Notes under the pieces: generated by a model
Databases searched by the model: none
What the model was told of the DNA's origin: nothing
The model's input: the letters and a program-made list of their open reading frames with translations, nothing else
Program-made: the position numbers and the translations under genes
NCBI GenBank assembly: GCA_002839435.1
Contig: PGYA01000003.1
Location: 1-64,000, forward strand
Source: Candidatus Riflebacteria bacterium HGW-Riflebacteria-2
GTDB taxonomy: Bacteria; Muiribacteriota; Ozemobacteria; Ozemobacterales; Ozemobacteraceae
Direction of reading: 5' to 3'
DNA length: 64,000 nt
Shown: positions 26,001 through 33,806 of the stretch, one piece after another
Layout of the letters: the number at the start of each line of letters is the position of its first letter
Numbering within the stretch: the stretch's first letter is position 1

Positions 26001-26096
26001 GCGAAAGAGACAGCGCCAAACCGCCACCAGCATTCCCGGAATGAGCAGTGGCAGCAGAATCAGCCAGAATGACGGAATTCTACGAAAAAGCTTCAT
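23064..26096 (-). CDS. csaB: DUF5693-like membrane protein fused to polysaccharide pyruvyl transferase (CsaB)
   Basis: The N-terminal half (about 1-650) starts with a transmembrane helix, has a large outside domain (about 35-375) with FSSEYFQMAHDAGLGLVVRVFNYP-like sequence, and then about eight membrane helices. This matches DUF5693 proteins as I recall them. The C-terminal part (about 660-1010) is a CsaB-type pyruvyl transferase, with IGYFGFGNLGDELL, VIPGGGLLQ, LPAQGLGPF and MRLHGCILA near the end. CsaB adds pyruvate ketals to cell-wall polysaccharide, which in Firmicutes anchors SLH-domain proteins. In Firmicutes the two are separate neighbouring genes, so the fusion supports a joint function in pyruvylated polysaccharide assembly. 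A small exported protein lies 3 nt upstream in the same operon. Confidence 0.85.
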   Translation of the reverse strand: MKLFRRIPSFWLILLPLLIPGMLVAVWRCLFRNVAEQQNIYVETVVDFEEIRQLAREEGWVLRELFVALRANGASSVAVSEDTLASLESEGRITVMNSQEIRKLSLNEGLEQDLPAGAHSPGSLWVHSEDTALLDRIDQHLSWKLTADRLMRIHRNLLVINKSSQGFRERVGLGFSSEYFQMAHDAGLGLVVRVFNYPGLTSEAAASIINAIPSPASVSALLFAEEEMLGVRGELKPIIEQFRNRSYRIGWVEFNIQEGIEAYLKGLSASRPFVRVHSITRKEVDQVYNVRRSVARWVRAVKDRSMKMLYIRCFFQDDKRFIENLVRFNLDYVYQTAQALDAAGYKIARNESQRLHDPRHMVGRMSPFEIVAIGLSLLLSLLVMLRVGFFPNLDARWCFVAFAASVAGFVALPTYLFIAVSGLVGAIACSCTGIIWAMQSLRDPENRSFWQILPGFVCRQIFPSLLGGVLIAGIYSEVEYLLRFEQFRGIKLAFILPLLVTGLWALRAYGRGIFSLLHRPVNLIGVFMLSVMAAGTILYLMRSGNVTFLKPGAIEDMFRTFLENTLVARPRNKEFLVGYPAALMFIFFYLRRNFTILPVFAVFMQMGQVSVVNSMCHFHTPLQLSLLRIFNGLWLGVAVGLGVVFLLAVLRLLVMTGSDKQKSVMLIGYFGFGNLGDELLWQTFARRFLEDFSEYRIVLLHSGKSIPPDAARFSIVRRRSLLQVLEEILTCQAVVIPGGGLLQSSTSLRSLVYYLTLLTIARLAGARVILPAQGLGPFKKDGRLAGAVNRWLASELKQAGYISLRDVESAAVLEEIAGINNATVTADLAFLSDAPLRAKVAKSLELPKVYAILRGTAPGADRLATELVNMHEEFENFELRPAALQPGEDDKLWQRADWSGSVIYSADPENLLVDAELVVSMRLHGCILATLAGIPWVGLAYDPKVSSFARACRWKFCAAPVDADKEWLVGAINQLLAKKAEYADRLNRITGENRRLAEEDYSRVKKLLAA

Positions 26097-26099
26097 TGA

Positions 26100-26501
26100 T
26101 CAGGGAGCTTTCTCTTCGCTGAGATACGAGGCCAGCAGCATGGTCGTCTTGCGGGCTTTCAACACATAATCACCGGTATCTGGAATAATTATCAGATGAT
26201 TAAACGGCAGATCGTTGCCACCTGCTATCTCGCGGCCGGCAGTCAGATCGATCACGCTCTTTCCCTTTGGCGCTTCTAAGCGCAGTTGTCCAGAGCGCAC
26301 GATGAGCATGCTGCCAGGTGACGGACTGAGGGTCGAATCAGCCGGCAGTACGATCGAACGGAACTTGAGAAAATGATCGACAAAACTCTTTGAAACGAGC
26401 GGATCAGCAACCGTACCTGGACTCTGCGCTCCGGCCATATGAACTGCGGCCAGGGCAACGATCGTTGCCAGCAGCAGAATTCGCCTGGAAATGTTGTGCA
26501 T
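26100..26501 (-). CDS. Small exported protein, partner of DUF5693-CsaB
   Basis: The product has 133 residues with a signal peptide (cleavage near MAGAQS). The mature part reads DPLVSKSFVDHFL, then IVRSGQLRLE, DLTAGREI and LPFNHLIIIP. I recall this same order (DPLV-K-YVD, RSG-A, DLTAG, PLNHLL-VPR) from short exported proteins common in Firmicutes genomes, whose function is unknown. It ends 3 nt before the start of the DUF5693-CsaB fusion, so they form one operon. A role at the cell surface with the pyruvylated polymer is inferred from position only. Confidence 0.65.
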   Translation of the reverse strand: MHNISRRILLLATIVALAAVHMAGAQSPGTVADPLVSKSFVDHFLKFRSIVLPADSTLSPSPGSMLIVRSGQLRLEAPKGKSVIDLTAGREIAGGNDLPFNHLIIIPDTGDYVLKARKTTMLLASYLSEEKAP

Positions 26502-26581
26502 GCAATCTCTCTCCCTGTTTGACGTCGCCCAACTGTACCATAGCCGGCGGCAAATGTAAAACCTGGCGCTGCCTAAAAATA

Positions 26582-26610
26582 TTGTATTGTCGGGCGTGCT
26601 GCATTAAAAT
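26582..26610 (+). promoter_or_regulatory. Promoter of the 26.6 kb gene
   Basis: TTGTAT (26582-26587), 17 nt spacer, TAAAAT (26605-26610), about 32 nt before the ATG at 26642. Confidence 0.55.
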
Positions 26611-26641
26611 ACAACTTCAACTGCCTAACCGGAGGAATAAA

Positions 26642-27370
26642 ATGCTGATCAACGAAATCGAAATAACTGGCTCGTCAATTTCGCTCAAATGCTGGGGAAC
26701 CAGGTTCGAAGACGTTACGGCGACCTTTAACCAGGTTATGCAGAACGGTGACCAGTTCGACCTCGACAGTGAAATGCCGGGCTTTCACGACTGCGACTGC
26801 GAAAACTCGGTGATGCGTGGCTTCTACTCGATAGTGGTGCCGTTCGAAATCGAACATCTTGTCGAAGGAATCACCACCAAGACTCTTTTTAAACGCATCG
26901 AAAGCTGTGAATTTATCATCAGCGAACGCGGCATCTATTCTTTTGGCAAACCCGGGCCGCAAAAACTGCTGGGGGCGGCGCTGGCAGCGGTAACCGGCAT
27001 ACATGTCGATCTCATCGAGTTTGAGTTTAACCATCTGAGTATGCTGCAGGAACGCATGACCAGAATCAAAGCGATTGTTGTTACCAACCCGAAAGACAAG
27101 GAAATCAGGCGGGCACGCCTGGCCGGGCACATGGAAAGTTACACCGAGTATAATATCGTCGATCCGCGCAATCATGGCATCGAGTCAGTTGCCGGGCTTA
27201 TCGACACCCCGCTTGGACCGCTCACCATAAATGTTGCCAAAAAGGGCAGTATCAGACTTACAGTAAAAAAAGGTCTGATCATGACCCTCGAATGTCTCGA
27301 CTGGATTATGGCGCTGATCATGGATGAAAAAAGACCAGAGCAGGTAAAAGCGCCCCAGTCAGCCTTCTGA
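26642..27370 (+). CDS. Protein of unknown function
   Basis: I do not recognise this 242-residue protein. The start at ATG 26642 is fixed by GGAGG six nt upstream and by the promoter just before it; the frame is open further upstream, but that part overlaps the antisense exported-protein gene. It has no signal peptide or membrane helix. Visible features are an acidic segment with FHDCDCENS (a possible metal site: H, D, C, D, C), a repeated mix of strands and helices, and a basic Lys-rich end. It stands alone between convergent and divergent neighbours. Confidence 0.6.
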   Translation: MLINEIEITGSSISLKCWGTRFEDVTATFNQVMQNGDQFDLDSEMPGFHDCDCENSVMRGFYSIVVPFEIEHLVEGITTKTLFKRIESCEFIISERGIYSFGKPGPQKLLGAALAAVTGIHVDLIEFEFNHLSMLQERMTRIKAIVVTNPKDKEIRRARLAGHMESYTEYNIVDPRNHGIESVAGLIDTPLGPLTINVAKKGSIRLTVKKGLIMTLECLDWIMALIMDEKRPEQVKAPQSAF

Positions 27371-27381
27371 GACGGCAGCGT

Positions 27382-28254
27382 TCAGGCCACAGCTTCCGGC
27401 ATCACATCACGTGAACGCGCCAGGCGCGAATGGTAAACCAGAACTCGGTCACCGATGGTGATAGTATCGCCATCTACCAGCACCCGATAGCGCAGGGCAG
27501 TGCGATTGATTTTTACCAGGTGTTCATCTTCGAGCACCTCGACAACGTGAATGCCGTCTTTTTCATTGATCGCGAACAGATGCTGCGGGCCTTCCGGCAG
27601 CGTCAGATCGCACTCATCGGCTGATCCGGCGAGGAATTCCGGGCTATCAATATAGTAGCGAAAAACAATAAAACGACTGCGTTCCTCGTCAAGCCAGCTT
27701 TCTTTGAGGAGTTCCCAGGCGATGGCGAAACCGAATCCGAGCATGGCACCAAGAAAAAGAAACGACAGCAACAGATGATTGTGAATAAAACGGTCGATGG
27801 ACGAACCGGCTATTATAAACGCCGGCGTCAATCCCATAAGGGTGCGACACATGATCTTGAGACTGTTATGAAGAACTCCGAAACTGGCGGCAAGGCAGAA
27901 AGAAAGGAACAGCCACCAGAAGAACCGCATGACACCAGCCGGCAGTAAAGCAAGCGAACCGGTAAAGTCAGCGATTATGGCAAATATTACGGCACCGAGC
28001 ATGGTGATCGACAGACCGATCGAGGTCGCCGAAATCCAGTAAGCGCCAGCCTTGCTGAATCGGCGCTCCATAAAAATGATCGGCAGCGAAGTCACCAGAC
28101 CGCTGAAGAGTCCGCAAAAAACTCCGGTTACCAGCAGACCGGTCTGAAAGTTATCGACCAGGTTCCAGGGGTTGGTGTCAGGCGTGACAAGCCAGGTTCC
28201 AAACCCTGTCAGCAGGCCGGAAAAACAGACAGTAAAGAAGAACAGCCAGTTCAA
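27382..28254 (-). CDS. Polytopic membrane protein with FHA-like C-terminal domain
   Basis: About six transmembrane helices occupy residues 1-185. A soluble C-terminal segment of about 100 residues looks like a degenerate FHA domain: AGSADECDLTLP at the first loop, then HLFAINEKDGIHVVEV, the hydrophilic turn, and LVDGDTITIGDRVLVYH at the end. FHA domains bind phosphothreonine, but I cannot confirm the Arg/Ser/Asn contacts. The gene is preceded by the terminator of the AAA ATPase gene, so it has its own expression unit. The function is unknown; a kinase-linked membrane role is possible. Confidence 0.6.
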   Translation of the reverse strand: MNWLFFFTVCFSGLLTGFGTWLVTPDTNPWNLVDNFQTGLLVTGVFCGLFSGLVTSLPIIFMERRFSKAGAYWISATSIGLSITMLGAVIFAIIADFTGSLALLPAGVMRFFWWLFLSFCLAASFGVLHNSLKIMCRTLMGLTPAFIIAGSSIDRFIHNHLLLSFLFLGAMLGFGFAIAWELLKESWLDEERSRFIVFRYYIDSPEFLAGSADECDLTLPEGPQHLFAINEKDGIHVVEVLEDEHLVKINRTALRYRVLVDGDTITIGDRVLVYHSRLARSRDVMPEAVA

Positions 28255-28282
28255 AGAAACAGTTTCCCGTTGTAAAATTTAT

Positions 28283-28320
28283 AAAAAGGCGGCAGGAAAG
28301 CCTTGCGCCAACCTGCCGCC
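28283..28320 (-). terminator. Rho-independent terminator after the AAA ATPase gene
   Basis: Minus-strand inverted repeat GGCGGCAGG/CCTGCCGCC (9 bp, loop 15) followed by a T-run; it lies 14 nt past the ATPase stop. Confidence 0.8.
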
Positions 28321-28334
28321 AGTAAAGTTATCAA

Positions 28335-29615
28335 TTATTCTATAGTTTCAACCAGGGTAAGATCCCTGACGAAGTAGATTCCGTATGCTTCGGCCACTTC
28401 ATCAGTCGTGATAGCAGTGTTCGGATCTTCAAGGTATCGCTTGCGGTCGCGGATGATATTGAGGATATCACGCGGATGCACGGCCCGCAAGCCTCTTTTG
28501 TCGTTCTTATAAATTGCGAGTATATCTGTGATGTTCTTTTGGTCGAACTGCAGGCCAAGTTTTTCGATCACTGACTTCCAGATTGCAGTATATTCTTCGA
28601 CGGTCGGATTGCGAACGTTGATCTTGTAGGGAAGGCGGCGCAAAAAAGCATCATCGACGATTTTCATCGGATCGAGGTTGGTCGAAAACAGTACGATTTC
28701 GTCAGTGGGTACTTCCATGCGCTGCCCGCCGAGAACGAGATAGTCAATCTTGTTTTCGAGCGGAATGATAAAGCGGTTGAAAATTTCTTCAACGCCGCAA
28801 CGCTGGCGGCCAAGATCGTCGATGAGCAAAACGCCGCCAGTGGCCTTAACCTGTGGCGGTGCATCGAAACAGCCGAACTTGGTATTGTATTTAACTTCGA
28901 GATCTTCGAGAGTCAGTTCACCGCCCGCGGTTATCAGCGGCGGATTAACGGCAATCCATCTTTCATCGTAGCCTTCGAGATCGATGCCTTCGATCGGCAC
29001 GTGACAGCTGGGGTCGAAAATCCTGATCAGCTGATTGCTGACTTCAACGGCGTAGGGAACAATCATCGGCGGCAGCAGTTTGACTACCGAGCTGCACAGA
29101 AAGGTTTTACCATTGCCGGGAAAGCCGTAGACAAAAGCCGGCTTGCGGGCACATACTGCCTGACCAATCTGAAACAGCACATCTTTGTAGCCGAGGTGGT
29201 GCGAAAACTTTTCTTCCATCAGTTTGCGATTGATCGAAAATCCCTGTTTGCCCTCGTCGAGAACTGTGCGGGTGATTCTGATATATTCGTCAAAGCTGAC
29301 CGGAGCCGGGCCAAGATATTTGTCGCGATCGAGAATGTTTCGGGCACGTTCTGTGCCCTTCGGGTAAAGACCATACTGATAATCGCTACCCATGCCAGAA
29401 CCGCCGACCATGCCAACGATTTCGAGTTTTTTAAGTTCGCTGATCACCGACTGAACGATCTCAATATTGATCTTGAGGTCTTTGGCGAGTCGGCGCGGCA
29501 CTTTCTTGCCATGCACGAAAAGTTCTTTGACAATCAGATCGGTAATGATTTCGGGGTCTATTTTGAGGTCGTGAAGCGTCTTGGCTTCGACTGGAATGAT
29601 TTTTTTAAGATCCAC
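28335..29615 (-). CDS. AAA ATPase with N-terminal winged-helix-like domain
   Basis: This is a 426-residue protein. Residues about 15-90 look like a winged-helix domain (RRLAKDLKINIEIVQSVISELKKLEIVG). The ATPase core has Walker A GFPGNGKT (164-171), Walker B VLLIDD (262-267), sensor 1 FSTN (310-313) and a candidate arginine finger RR (326-327). It resembles MoxR-like or general chaperone-type AAA proteins; no partner such as a VWA protein is adjacent. The start is GTG at 29615 with GGGAGG upstream. Similar ATPases occur, from memory, in Cyanobacteria and Myxococcota without a settled role. The presence of a DNA-binding-like domain suggests recruitment to a target, but this is not shown. Confidence 0.75.
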   Translation of the reverse strand: MDLKKIIPVEAKTLHDLKIDPEIITDLIVKELFVHGKKVPRRLAKDLKINIEIVQSVISELKKLEIVGMVGGSGMGSDYQYGLYPKGTERARNILDRDKYLGPAPVSFDEYIRITRTVLDEGKQGFSINRKLMEEKFSHHLGYKDVLFQIGQAVCARKPAFVYGFPGNGKTFLCSSVVKLLPPMIVPYAVEVSNQLIRIFDPSCHVPIEGIDLEGYDERWIAVNPPLITAGGELTLEDLEVKYNTKFGCFDAPPQVKATGGVLLIDDLGRQRCGVEEIFNRFIIPLENKIDYLVLGGQRMEVPTDEIVLFSTNLDPMKIVDDAFLRRLPYKINVRNPTVEEYTAIWKSVIEKLGLQFDQKNITDILAIYKNDKRGLRAVHPRDILNIIRDRKRYLEDPNTAITTDEVAEAYGIYFVRDLTLVETIE

Positions 29616-29648
29616 TTTAAAAAGCCTCCCTGAAGCTGATATTTGTCA

Positions 29649-29677
29649 GATATAACAGTTTTGCCTACGATAAGCAA
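29649..29677 (-). promoter_or_regulatory. Promoter of the AAA ATPase gene
   Basis: Minus strand TTGCTT (29677-29672), 17 nt spacer, TATATC (29654-29649). Confidence 0.4.
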
Positions 29678-29696
29678 TACGAAAATCCAGCTTGAC

Positions 29697-29725
29697 TTTA
29701 CCGGTTGCCGATTAAGCCTTATAAT
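29697..29725 (+). promoter_or_regulatory. Promoter of the MobA-like gene
   Basis: Perfect TATAAT (29720-29725) with a weak TTTACC (29697-29702) 17 nt upstream; the ATG at 29752 has AAGGAG before it. Confidence 0.4.
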
Positions 29726-29751
29726 CAGCAATCTGGGGAAGGAGATACGCG

Positions 29752-30357
29752 ATGCTTGATGCGTTGATATTGCTGGCAGGTTTTTCGCGGCGGATGGGGC
29801 AGCTGAAACAGCATACCAGCCTGGCTGGGCGCACTTTTCTCGAAACCATAACCGGCAAGCTTATTAACTGTCGCAGTCAGTTTCGGCATCTTCTTTTCGT
29901 AGGACAGCAAAATGACAGTGCCGCAGAAAAGCTGGTCAAAGAGAATGGCGGCGTCTGGCTGACCAACCCGCAACCCGAGCTTGGGCCTTTGAGTTCGATC
30001 AGAATCGCGCTGCAGCATTGTTCTGACGATGCCGCGAAACTGCTCTGGCCAGTCGATCACCCTATGATCGCCAGCGAAACTGTTGCCCGGCTGATCGCAT
30101 TATGGCAAGAAGAAAGTGACATGATTACCGTACCTTCAGACGGTGAAAGACGTGGACACCCGACAATTTTTCCGGGCTGGTGCTGCCGGGAGTTTTTTGA
30201 GATCGGACTCGAAGATGGCGCAAAAAAGCTTCTACAGATGCATCCTGAGCGAATAAAATATCTGCTGACCGACGATGTCTGGATCACCAGAAACCTCAAT
30301 ACCCCACAGATTCTAAGCGAAGCCGAAGCCTGGCTAAGGGCTAATCAGGTTCGATGA
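29752..30357 (+). CDS. MobA/MocA-like nucleotidyltransferase
   Basis: This small (201-residue) NTP-transferase-fold protein has the nucleotide loop LLAGFSRRMGQLKQ near residues 7-20. The acidic metal motif is PVDHPMI at about 103-109, and GHPTIF at about 130-135 is the usual follow-up strand. These match MocA (molybdopterin cytidylyltransferase) and related enzymes better than MobA, since GHP is shared with the former. No molybdenum-cofactor or xanthine dehydrogenase gene is in the window, so the substrate is open. Its 3' end overlaps the convergent phosphatase gene by 17 nt. Confidence 0.75.
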   Translation: MLDALILLAGFSRRMGQLKQHTSLAGRTFLETITGKLINCRSQFRHLLFVGQQNDSAAEKLVKENGGVWLTNPQPELGPLSSIRIALQHCSDDAAKLLWPVDHPMIASETVARLIALWQEESDMITVPSDGERRGHPTIFPGWCCREFFEIGLEDGAKKLLQMHPERIKYLLTDDVWITRNLNTPQILSEAEAWLRANQVR

Positions 30358-31603
30358 TCAGCAGGGTGATATCGTCAGACGGGCTGGTATCGCCAAGCCA
30401 GTCTTTGAAGTCGCCGACAATCGCCTGCACCGCTTGATCTACCGGCAAATCGCGGGTTTTCTGCAGCAGTGAGAGAAAGTTCTCGTCACCAAAAAACTCT
30501 TTCTCACCTTTACGTCGCGCCTCGGTAATACCGTCTGAATAAAGAATCACGCGGTCTTTAGGCGCCAGCCGCAGGGTAAATTCTTCATAGACACAATCTT
30601 CGGTAAGCCCGACCGGAACGTTGCCCTCGCGGCAGACAATGACAGCACCCTCGCGATTTTGCAGCAGCAATGGCGTATGACCGGCGCGACAGTAGGTAAG
30701 AGTCTGGTTTTTCAGATCGATAATGCCGTAGATCATAGTAAAATACTGAAAATTGTTCTTGTCGAGCATGAACTCGGAATTGAGCTCTCCGGCGACTGCG
30801 GCCGGCGAACGCGGCGTGCCGTCGGGCAGGCGCAGAATGCTGTTCTCGCCTTCCCAGGCGGAAAGCATGCGATGAACGCTGACTGCCAACATCGCCGACT
30901 GTATGCCGTGACCGGAAACGTCAAGGATAAAAAGGGCCGCCATATCATTATTGAGCGGCATGATGTTAAGAAGATCGCCGCCGATATTTTCGCTGGTTTC
31001 GTAATACCACGAAAAATTGAGGCCGGGAATACGGATTCGTTTATCTGGCAGGAGACTGCGCTGCATGTTGCCGGCAGCCGCCATGTCTTCGTGCAGTTCT
31101 TCGAGAACCTGACTGAGCTTGCGGTTATTTTCTTCAAGTTCATTCGCCAGCGTCACGAGTTCGAGTTCGTGAAACTTGCGATGATCCGTCTCTGACTTCA
31201 GTCGCAGCATCGACCTGATTCTGGCGACAAGTTCAAGTTCCTTGATCGGCTTGGTGATATAATCGACGGCGCCGGCATCGAAAGCCTCAACCAGATCCTG
31301 GGTCTCAGAGCGGGCGCTGACGACAACGATTGGAATATCCTGATAATCCTCGTGACTGCGAATTTCGCGGATTGCCTCGATTCCCGAAATTTCAGGCATC
31401 ATGATATCCATCAGTATCATGTCAATTCTGGCATTGAGCGGCGACTCGATCAGGCCGATATATTCATAAGCCTCGCGGGCAGAAGAAGCCAGAAAAATAT
31501 TCTCGAAACTTTCGCTTTCAAGTATTGCTTCGAGCAGCAGCAGGTTATCAGGCGCGTCATCGACGACAAGAATGTTCATTTTGCCCTGAACGTGCTTGGT
31601 CAT
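30341..31603 (-). CDS. Response regulator with PP2C-type serine phosphatase output (RsbU-like)
   Basis: This is a 420-residue signalling protein. The receiver domain (about 8-130) has the acidic pair at 15-16, phospho-acceptor Asp66 in LMDIMMPE and Lys118 in YITKPI. A coiled linker (about 140-185) leads to a SpoIIE/RsbU PP2C domain with IGGD (Asp210), the metal-binding DVSGHG (228-233) and a C-terminal SDDITLL. Such proteins dephosphorylate an anti-anti-sigma factor, or act in similar partner-switching. The upstream histidine kinase lies 4 nt away in the same operon, so it is the likely phosphodonor. No STAS or anti-sigma gene is adjacent; the target must lie elsewhere. Confidence 0.92.
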   Translation of the reverse strand: MTKHVQGKMNILVVDDAPDNLLLLEAILESESFENIFLASSAREAYEYIGLIESPLNARIDMILMDIMMPEISGIEAIREIRSHEDYQDIPIVVVSARSETQDLVEAFDAGAVDYITKPIKELELVARIRSMLRLKSETDHRKFHELELVTLANELEENNRKLSQVLEELHEDMAAAGNMQRSLLPDKRIRIPGLNFSWYYETSENIGGDLLNIMPLNNDMAALFILDVSGHGIQSAMLAVSVHRMLSAWEGENSILRLPDGTPRSPAAVAGELNSEFMLDKNNFQYFTMIYGIIDLKNQTLTYCRAGHTPLLLQNREGAVIVCREGNVPVGLTEDCVYEEFTLRLAPKDRVILYSDGITEARRKGEKEFFGDENFLSLLQKTRDLPVDQAVQAIVGDFKDWLGDTSPSDDITLLIIEPD

Positions 31604-31607
31604 ACTC

Positions 31608-33401
31608 TTATTCCTCTCTATTCTTCAGGTGTAGAGTAAAAGTTGATCCCAGACCAACCTTGCTGTCAACTGAGATAGCAATATCGAGCAGGTCGGCAAA
31701 AGATTTGGCGATTGCCAGGCCGAGACCGGCGCCGCCGTAACGACGCGCCAGACTGTTATCACCCTGCTGAAATGCTTCAAAAATTACATCGAGCTGGTCG
31801 TGGGCTATGCCTGGACCGGAATCAGTTACAGCGACCTTTTCAGGAAAATTATCGCGATCGACAGTCACTTCGATGATCACCCGGGAGCGCTCGGAAAACT
31901 TGACGGCATTGTCGATCAGATTCTGTATTATCTGCCGCAACTTAACCTGGTCCGTGCTGATTTCGCAGCATACTGGCGGAATTCTAAGTTCTATCTCGAT
32001 GCCCTTTTCTTCAATCAGAACCTGCATGAGATCGATAACTTCCGCTATCAGGTCCGCAAGGTTGACTTTTTCCGGATGTATTTCGGCAAACCCTGATTCG
32101 CTGCGGGAATAATCGAGAATCGTATTGATCAGCTGCAGCAGCGATTCGCCATTACGACTGATGCGCTCGAGAAACAGCATCTCCTTTGGCGTGAACTGCT
32201 CAGCATGCCTCTGTAGATGTCGAGAAAAGCCGATAATCGAATTAAGCGGGGTTCGCAGTTCATGGTTCATCTTGGCTATGAAAACACTCTTGGCAGCACT
32301 CGACCGTTCGGCTTCGAGCTTGGCGCCCTGAAGTTCTTCGAGAATTCTGCGCTGCTCGGTTATATCACGACTAACCCCGTAAACAGCCTGATTTGCACGA
32401 TCAACCGAACTGTTCCACAGCATCCACAGGTAATCTCCATTTTTTTTGCGCAGACGCATGACACGCCCGACAATATTACGCACGCCAAGAATGTCGGTCA
32501 GCAACTGACCAGACGCACCGATATCATCAGGATGAATCAGTGCGGCGAGTTCGCTGCCTTCGAGTTCACCCGGAGCGTAGCCCATGACATCCTGCCATTG
32601 CGGGTTAACCCGTCTGAATCTGCCGTCAAAACCAAGGATACAGAAGAGGTCGAGTGACATCAGAAAAAAGCTGTTACGTTCACTCTCAAGCTTGCGCGAC
32701 TCGGAAAGGTCCCTGATAAATCCGGTAAAAAGGCTGCCAGACTCAAGCCTGACTTCGCCAACAGCAAGGTCTACCGGAAAAAGCGAGCCATCGCGACGCT
32801 GTGCCTCCACCTGACGGCCAATTCCTATGATATGCGGTATTCTGGTGTTAAGATAGCGCTGCATGTATTCATCATGCCGTCTGCGATGCGGTTCGGGTGC
32901 CAGCATCGAAACGTTGCAACCAAGAACCTCGCAGGCGTTGTAATCGAACATCTTTTCGGCCGCCTGGTTGAACCCCTGCACAATGCCCTGCTGATCGATA
33001 ATTACAATACCATCTACTGCCAGCTCGATTATCGTCGCCAGAGTCCTTTCGCTTACCAGCAGGGAGCTCTCGGTAACGGCATGCGTGTTCTGGCCATGCT
33101 CATCAAGCCATTCACCACTTATTTCAATAGAATCGAGCCCGTCGATAAGCTTACGCGCAACGCTGAAGACACCGCACTGCTTTTTTCCCTGCCAGTGCAT
33201 TGGCATTTTTCTTGTGAAGCCAGAGAAATCGGGAGCATTTATTTGCCTTATAAGGCTTTCATAAGACAGTTGTGGAAAAATATCGGCCAGCATGACCCCG
33301 CTGCTTGAAATTTCAGCATTGCTCATGTCAGCGTCAGTAAAATGCAATGAAAGCTTGTCAAGCCGGAAAACAAAAAGCAAGTTCGCCCCCCTCGCCCACA
33401 A
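31608..33401 (-). CDS. Multi-PAS sensor histidine kinase
   Basis: This cytoplasmic sensor kinase has no transmembrane helix. It has an N-terminal PAS-like segment and two clear PAS domains: LAVDGIVIIDQQGIVQGFNQAAEKMF at about 123, and the second after SLDLFCILGFDGRF at about 250 with its PAC tail. HisKA follows with the acceptor His in MNHELRTPL near residue 380. HATPase_c has the N box QNLIDNAVKF, DSGPGI and GAGLGLA. The far N-terminus is uncertain: TTG codons at 33401 and 33380 (with GAGGGGG before the latter) and ATG 33326 are possible. It is followed after 4 nt by the REC-PP2C gene, forming a two-component pair. The signal is unknown; the FADLL and GNIS-type PAS pockets give no ligand clue. 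Confidence 0.92.
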   Translation of the reverse strand: MWARGANLLFVFRLDKLSLHFTDADMSNAEISSSGVMLADIFPQLSYESLIRQINAPDFSGFTRKMPMHWQGKKQCGVFSVARKLIDGLDSIEISGEWLDEHGQNTHAVTESSLLVSERTLATIIELAVDGIVIIDQQGIVQGFNQAAEKMFDYNACEVLGCNVSMLAPEPHRRRHDEYMQRYLNTRIPHIIGIGRQVEAQRRDGSLFPVDLAVGEVRLESGSLFTGFIRDLSESRKLESERNSFFLMSLDLFCILGFDGRFRRVNPQWQDVMGYAPGELEGSELAALIHPDDIGASGQLLTDILGVRNIVGRVMRLRKKNGDYLWMLWNSSVDRANQAVYGVSRDITEQRRILEELQGAKLEAERSSAAKSVFIAKMNHELRTPLNSIIGFSRHLQRHAEQFTPKEMLFLERISRNGESLLQLINTILDYSRSESGFAEIHPEKVNLADLIAEVIDLMQVLIEEKGIEIELRIPPVCCEISTDQVKLRQIIQNLIDNAVKFSERSRVIIEVTVDRDNFPEKVAVTDSGPGIAHDQLDVIFEAFQQGDNSLARRYGGAGLGLAIAKSFADLLDIAISVDSKVGLGSTFTLHLKNREE

Positions 33402-33442
33402 TACCAGTGTTCAGTTAATCTGCTGAGTTTTAATGGCAGATT

Positions 33443-33451
33443 ACTATACCA
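33443..33451 (-). promoter_or_regulatory. Extended -10 promoter for the kinase-phosphatase operon
   Basis: Minus strand TGGTATAGT, an extended -10 element, about 40 nt before the kinase start. No -35 of note. Confidence 0.35.
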
Positions 33452-33516
33452 CAGCCGGGCAATGTGATATTATAACCCAAAATCGGAAATTCTGAATAAT
33501 ATTGGAGAAACACATA

Positions 33517-33786
33517 ATGTCATTAGCTGCCCCCCCAGGATCAGGCATACCAGGCTCCGCACCAAAACCTTCCAGTCCAGCCTCTCCTGCGGCACCGACC
33601 CGCCAGGAACAGGCTCTTCCCAAATGCTTCGGCACAGATTATTTTGGCAAATGGAACACATCAGGCATGACGTTTGAGTCAATGAAGATCGACCGCCCGG
33701 ACTACCAGTCGAAATGTGCTGCTTGTCCGCTTTTAGAGCGTTGCTACCTGGTCAATCACATCAGATTGCTGCGCATCAAGAGATAA
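33517..33786 (+). CDS. Small Cys-motif protein of unknown function
   Basis: This 89-residue protein starts at ATG 33517, with GGAGA 9 nt upstream. Residues 2-35 are Pro/Ser/Ala-rich and probably disordered. The rest has Cys37, then Cys67-x2-Cys70-x5-Cys76 and a basic end (RLLRIKR). Four cysteines in this layout could bind zinc or an iron-sulphur cluster. I do not know the family. It lies 20 nt upstream of the pyrimidine nucleoside phosphorylase on the same strand, so they are likely co-transcribed, which is the only clue to its role. Confidence 0.6.
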   Translation: MSLAAPPGSGIPGSAPKPSSPASPAAPTRQEQALPKCFGTDYFGKWNTSGMTFESMKIDRPDYQSKCAACPLLERCYLVNHIRLLRIKR

Positions 33787-33806
33787 ACCCGAGAAAGGAA
33801 CCAGGA

